Origin: Malachius bipustulatus
Taxonomy: Eukaryota; Arthropoda; Insecta; Coleoptera; Melyridae
Assembly (NCBI GenBank): GCA_910589415.1
Contig: OU342632.1
Span: 33,989,637-34,053,636, forward strand
DNA length: 64,000 nucleotides
Direction: 5' to 3'
Below are positions 58,791 to 64,000 of this stretch, piece after piece. The notes beneath the pieces were generated by a model. That model did no database searches, was not told where the DNA came from, and worked only from the letters and a program-made list of their open reading frames with translations. The translations under genes and the position numbers were made by a program. The number at the start of each line of letters is the position of its first letter. Positions within the stretch are counted from its first letter, which is position 1.

Positions 58791-59523
58791 TAAAGACCGA
58801 TACTCCCTTGCTCCCTCTTTTTTCAAAAAGAAAATGTAAAGAAAGGATGGTCTTTTTAAATTTAGATTCTTCTTTTTTTTTGCTGGACGCTGGAATTCAA
58901 TTTTAATGCGAACAATTTTTTTGAAATTGGCATGGGAGCTCTTTTTTATTTTACTTTTCTTTAGATTTCTCAATTATTGTAATAATATGATAGGCAAAGC
59001 AGTAATCCAATCAAGAAACCAAACCGAATCGAATCTGAAACAGTCATAAGCCTAAAATCTGCTCATTATACATTATACCTGAACCTGAACGAAAGACATG
59101 CGCTTGCGCATCAAGCATTATTTCCCGAATATTAATAATTATTTGTAAAATTTTGGAATTTGGGAGCTTTTTCGTAAACAATTAATTATATTCATAGTTT
59201 AATTTCGATGATTGTTACTTGTGAGTTCTATTAAGAATTTAAAATAAGTTATCTTGATTAAATTAAAGAGTCTTCAATTAAAGATTAGAGATGTATTCAA
59301 ACTTGGCAGCGTTGTAGGAGCTGTCAGAGAAATAAAAAGAAGAAATCAAATCATATGAACATAACCTTACTTATTATTATGGTGAATTATTAGTTAGAAC
59401 TTGTATTTTTGTTATTCCAAATTTCAATCATTGATTAGAAAAGTAATAAAAGAAGCTAATAATGATGCAATCTTAGTATTTCTTTAAAAAAATAGAATCT
59501 TATCGGTTATTTTTAAACCCATT
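58791..59523. other. Intergenic flank of NDUFAF1
   Basis: AT-rich upstream region. No gene seen; no clear core promoter motif. Confidence 0.4.
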
Positions 59524-60536
59524 ATGACTTTGAAATCGATCACCAACTTGAATTTTATCGAAAAATTATTGTCTCACAAGAAACTCCTCTCCAGAAGAAA
59601 CATTTATACGACGAACTCTCTCAACATTTTTTATGAAAAAGACGAGAAAGGTGGATACAAGGACACCAGAAAACCCCTATCATTGAAAGAACACATAAAA
59701 ATTGGTTTGAAAGAACTCAAAACAGAGACGATACTATGGACCCAAGAATGGAAAGAGAGATTCGAAATGGATCCCATCGTAGCGGCCCATCCCGGTGAAA
59801 CTGAGGTTTTTTGGAAATTCGACAACCCCGACTTTGTCAATAAGTGGGTCGTGACCAGCGACAGCGATCACTCCGAAGGCTACAGCTCTTGCACGTTTCG
59901 GCCGACAAACAACGGAACCGCTCTTTTCTCTGGGGAACTATCTCCGAAGGTCCCGAAAGATGGCAGGATTAAACGAGCTGGATATTGTAATATAAAAACA
60001 CTTCGAGCTAGAGTATTTTTTATTAAATAAAGATTTAAATGAAATAAAACAATTAATTATAATGCATTTCAGAAATCGTTCAAAAGGGAATCATATATAG
60101 ACTGGATCTGTTATAACATGTTAGTCTTGAAAGTGAGGGGAGATGGACGATCGTATATGCTTAATCTCCACACTAAAGGTTACTATGATGTCTCATGGTT
60201 TGATATGTACCATTTCCCTCTATACACCAGAGGAGGGCCTTATTGGCAAGTAACTAGAGTGAGTTTTTATATTTATTTAATTACTCGCCGCTTGACCTTT
60301 GTTTATTCCAGATACCATTTTCGAAATTTTTCTTTTCGTCTAAGGGAAGAATTCAGGATAGACAACACCCGATCGCTTTGAATCGGATAACGAATTTTGG
60401 GATATCTGCTGGTGATAAGATAAACGGTCCGTTTTCATTGGAAATAGAATATATCGGAGCGGAATACGATCCCAATCACACTGAGGAATTCGCATATGAA
60501 ATGTATGCTGTAGATAGGAATATTACTGCTCATTGA
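59524..60536 (+). CDS. NDUFAF1: NDUFAF1 / CIA30, mitochondrial complex I assembly factor
   Basis: Exons 59524-60012, 60073-60258 and 60312-60536 join in phase for 299 residues. It is a matrix chaperone for the early membrane arm of respiratory complex I. The start MTLKSITNLNFIEKLLSHKK is a basic amphipathic presequence. The CIA30 domain shows EVFWKFDNPDFVNKWVV near residue 97, GRIKRAGYCNIKTLRAR before intron 1, then [36 protein letters not shown] and the family end DPNHTEEFAYEM. The exon 1 donor is AGA|GTATTT, weak but placed by homology: continuing past it would add non-conserved residues and a stop. Introns are only 60 and 53 bp. Confidence 0.93.
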
Positions 60537-60867
60537 TTTTGTAAATATTTATTGGTTGTTAAATTATTTTAAATAGTTATTGGTGTTTTTTTACAAGGAG
60601 AAAATTGAATAACAATAATCTAAGTAGCTCTGAATTTCATTGAAGACTAGATGTTTAAAAAAATTCAGCTTATCATGTGAATGGAGCAGCAAAAATAAAA
60701 CAACTTATTGTCAATGCCTTGTATTTTGGCAGTACCGATTAATATTATTTTTGTTTTATTTCGAGCAATAATTGTGGAGTAGACTTCTGGAAGATCTTCA
60801 TAATACAAGTTACAAAAATTCCTTTTTGATTAAATTTAAAAGCTTCATATTGGAAAAATTGTTAATA

Positions 60868-61640
60868 ACTTGGAAGTTCAAATTAGAAAGTACAGAAAAC
60901 CTAAATACATATTATAAAAAAATATATATAAATAATAATAATATAAATAAAAAATAATATAAATGTATATTATGTTCATAATACATTGGTGACAATTCAA
61001 ATTTTAATGGCAAGTTGAATTTTCTGACTTAATGATGAAATATTCAGGGCCAAATTAGAAAGAAAACACATTTTCGCAACAGTCAGAACGCTTTATTCGC
61101 AATTGTTCAAATCAATTTGATTGAAGCACTGGTGCAGATCATACCTTTTTCAACTACCACATGAATAGCACCAGCACCTCAGAAGACTGTTAATATTGAT
61201 GAATTAATTGTTAAAAATAAGGACATCGCAAAACAAAATGTCAATTACTTAGAACTTAGAAGTTCAAATTAGCAAACACAGAATTACAGAAAACTTAAAT
61301 ATTATATCATATTCATAACGCTGTCACTGGTGGGTGACAACTGACAATTCAAATTTTAATTGCAGGCAGAATTTTTTTAATTATTGGTAAATAAGGCCAA
61401 ATCAGAGAGAAAACAGAATTTTTCATAGTTGTCAGAATGCTTTGACAGTTGATCGAATCCATGGCCAACTGTTAAGTGAAGGTGGCCATGTCGAATCAAT
61501 TTGATTGAAGCACTGATGCGGTCATAATCATAATACCTCTGAACAACCTCAAAATAGCACCAGCACCCCAGAAGTCTTATTACAAAATTAATTGTTAAAA
61601 AATAAAGACAAAAACAGAAAATAATGTTCAAATATCCTCA
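60868..61640. repeat. Two diverged tandem units of about 380 bp
   Basis: Each unit contains AGTTCAAATTAG-AA-ACAGAAAAC, GACAATTCAAATTTTAAT, GCCAAAT-AGA-AGAAAAC, TTGATTGAAGCACTG, then ATAGCACCAGCACC and TTAATTGTTAAAAA in the same order. The second copy has an insertion with TGGCCA repeats. No protein motif is seen. Confidence 0.65.
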
Positions 61641-61919
61641 TCAGTTCAATCAAAGGTTTATAAATGAAGGATTTGACAACAAAGCCGATGTTAGATACCT
61701 ATTAATCTTTTTTCTGGGGACTTTTGATGTCAAAAGTTTTAATTATTGTAATCTTGATTAACGTTCAAATTTTACTTTAATTTTTATCAAAAAATATTGA
61801 ATATTTCAAAAGAATATGCAATGTGACAGCATGGCATAAGTTATTATTACCATAACTGTAATACTTGCCAAAAATCTGACAGATTTGACATTTGTAGTCA
61901 CTTCATATTATAACAGCTA

Positions 61920-62738
61920 GGGAACCTGTATTACCGCTTTACTAGGGTAGCGCATTCTCATTCTCACAAAAAGTTGGGAATGTCAAATTTGACTTCATAA
62001 ACGTCAGATTTTCCATAAACGTACAACCTCTGTCTAAAAATTCACATAATTTTTTATTAACAAGTCCGCGTATTAAAAAAAGGTAAACTGTTGCTGCGTT
62101 AGAGGATGTTTAAACAATAAAAAGAGGGCTTTCTACTTGTTCGCGTTGCTTAAAAGGTAACTTTCGTAATATTTTAAGCTCATTATTATATTCCTCTATC
62201 AATACTTACCTCTGTTACTGGGATTTTCTGGACAAAAAATGCACCCAGCTAGCCCCATCAGTAGACAGTTTTTATTGCAGAAAATATATGGAAAGTTTGG
62301 GAAGTTTGTCAGGTAGGTTTTATTACTTTTTTTTAAGGATCAATATGGGAGGGTCTTTTAATAAGGGTACTAAGATCACACTGCCATTCGTATGTCTACC
62401 AAGACGCTTTTTCTCAGTAACTAAGATATCGAGTTAAAAATTATACCCAATAAGTACTAATTGCTACATTAGCCGTAGATCCTATAAACCCGTAATATGT
62501 TTTTAATATTCACTGAAAGACGATTCCTCGATTTCTATTCGTGTTATTATTTTGTTTCATTTTTCAAACTTCGCTTTTTTCCACTTGATGCCTACGCCTG
62601 TGACCAAATGTGTCAAAAATATGACATCTAGCTGTTCAAACATAACCGTGTTAAGTAAACGTCAACGAGCAACGAGTGAATGCGGAATTGCGGAATGCGT
62701 TATCCTAGTAAGAGTTAGTGTCGGTAATGCAGGTTCCC
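61920..62738. mobile_element. GGGAA-end transposon family, copy 5
   Basis: TA-flanked; GGGAACCTGTATTACC at the left and GTGTCGGTAATGCAGGTTCCC at the right; 819 bp. The interior resembles copy 4 in inverted orientation. Confidence 0.8.
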
Positions 62739-63216
62739 TAATAATAGCAGAGAAATCAACTGACCTGGTGGCGAATAGTGTAACTTGTCAACTTTTCGAT
62801 CCATCCTGGTAAAAATATAAATTATCCAAAATCAAAAATTAAAAAATTCACGCTCTTACTTTTTAATTATTTATTTTTCAGTTTTGGTCTTTCTAATTTT
62901 TTATACATTTAGATAATACGTTAAATTGACTCATTTAATTTTTTTTTGATCAATAATTAAAAATTACCTAAATAATAATTTAAAAAATTAAAATGACTAA
63001 TTAATTTTATAAAAAAATACATTTTCTAATGACCTAGATTGATAGATCATTTTATCCTAAATTGTATAGAAGTTTTAATATTTCAATAAAATTATATTTT
63101 TAATTAATAAAATCGATTTTAGCAATCAACGGTTGCAATAAAGCGAACCTCTAGCAGTAAAACTGTGAAAAATTAATCACACCACACAAGGTTTTTGCTC
63201 CAGGGATTTATTAGGG
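62739..63216. other. Intergenic, strongly AT-rich
   Basis: No gene or clear repeat seen. Confidence 0.4.
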
Positions 63217-63343
63217 ATGACAATTTTATCTAAGAAAGAAAATAAGGAAATTGTAAATAAACAATTAAACAATAACGTAATTGATGTAGCGAACAGTGCT
63301 GCTACTAAAATGCTAGAACACTACCTCAATATGAACGCGGAAG
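63217..63343 (+). CDS. Possible first coding exon of an unidentified gene
   Basis: An open stretch from an ATG reads MTILSKKENKEIVNKQLNNN, then VIDVANSAATKMLEHYLNMN, and reaches a possible donor GAAG|gtataa near 63344. The composition looks protein-like, but the family is unknown and no following exon is visible. It could be chance or a pseudogene. Confidence 0.25.
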
Positions 63344-63643
63344 GTATAAAAATCCGTTACTTTTTCCGTTTTTCTAGGAGATCTACGTTACCGTCCCTAG
63401 TTCCGTTTCCGTCCGCTAGTAGTTTTTTCGGCGCTGTTTTAAATCGCTCAAGTTGAATGCTTGATTCTTTATGGCCCAGACGCCAGCACTGGCACTCCAG
63501 CAGAGTTTGAGAAAATGGCGACCGATTAGCCAATGGTGTTTAGTGCGGTGACAAAACATTGAAAATTTCAAAAAAATCCGTTCAAAATGCGCGATCTTCC
63601 CATGTAGTATCAACAGTGGACGGTGGTGTTTTTGTGTTCGAAG

Positions 63644-63671
63644 ATGACAGCAAACATGTATCGTGTCGGAG
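63644..63671 (+). CDS. First coding exon of an MTA1-like (NuRD) gene, rest outside window
   Basis: ATG at 63644 opens MTANMYRVG and stops at donor GGAG|gtgaga in phase 1. Human MTA1 starts MAANMYRVGDYVYF; an exon 2 beginning A(C/T) would restore the Asp. MTA proteins are scaffolds of the nuclear NuRD histone deacetylase complex. The upstream 200 bp is richer in CG and has an inverted CCAAT-type box (TAGCCAATGG near 63526), consistent with a broadly active promoter. Only nine residues are visible, but the match and phase fit. Confidence 0.6.
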
Positions 63672-64000
63672 GTGAGAATTTTTCGTCAATTAACCGGCAT
63701 CGCTTAAGAGGAAGTCTTCCTCGGCGGTCGCAGAGTAAACCGAACGGCTTGCTACGACTTATTAATATTCATAATAAATTTACTATTTCGTACTAGCCAG
63801 CTACTTTTTTGCGATCCGCGACCGTGTCCCCGTAAATCGTAGGTTAATTCAACTTCGACTGGTTGATTTTAACAATAATAACATTTGGAATTTGCATCTA
63901 TTCTATTAATAACTGCCATTTATTTTAATAGAAAATTGTAATTATCGGAATAATGTGGGACTAGTCCTGTATGTGTATGTAGCACTGACACCAGGTGCTG
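63672..64000. other. Start of intron 1 of the MTA1-like gene
   Basis: Downstream of the short first exon. No further exon recognised before the window ends. Confidence 0.4.

Overview
The window is AT-rich nuclear DNA from an insect. Genes are split by short GT-AG introns plus a few very long ones, and the space between them is full of transposable elements. Insect-type families (two DM4/DM12-like secreted proteins, a DUF4788/DUF4776-like protein) sit beside conserved animal genes (ZFPL1, L-asparaginase, cardiolipin synthase, NDUFAF1, the first exon of an MTA1-like gene). A beetle or a related holometabolous insect seems likely, but the sequence alone does not prove an order. All gene models were built by hand from reading frame, splice sites and intron phase.

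Layout. 1-1805 (-): Cys-rich protein running off the left edge. 2457-7701 (-): ZFPL1, with a 4 kb last intron holding repeats. 7.7-11.5 kb: TA- and CTA-flanked DNA transposons, one keeping an apparent Myb/SANT-like exon. 11506-21766 (-): DM4/DM12-like gene A; its 9.3 kb first intron holds a carbonic anhydrase gene (+) with one 5' exon and two alternative 3' halves, then several transposons including a 1.7 kb near-perfect foldback. 21.8-26.9 kb: repeats and a decayed LINE. 26933-32549 (+): DM4/DM12-like gene B; its second intron holds a complete 1290-residue Cys-rich gene on the opposite strand (27978-32030).

35775-44780 (-): nine-exon L-asparaginase, first intron packed with foldback elements. 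46167-49815 (-): orphan small single-pass membrane protein. 50.87-53.9 kb (+): recent 5'-truncated LINE with an intact 948-codon frame. 54814-56379 (-): cardiolipin synthase. 56.4-59.5 kb: transposon copies and a tRNA-derived SINE. 59524-60536 (+): NDUFAF1/CIA30. 60.9-63.2 kb: diverged tandem repeat and another transposon copy. 63644 onward (+): first coding exon of an MTA1-like gene.

The genes do not form one pathway. Cardiolipin synthase and NDUFAF1 both serve mitochondria but lie 3 kb apart on opposite strands. The most notable points are the bipartite carbonic anhydrase, the repeated nesting of opposite-strand genes in DM4/DM12-like introns, two unusual Cys-rich proteins, and the density of long TA-flanked foldback elements.
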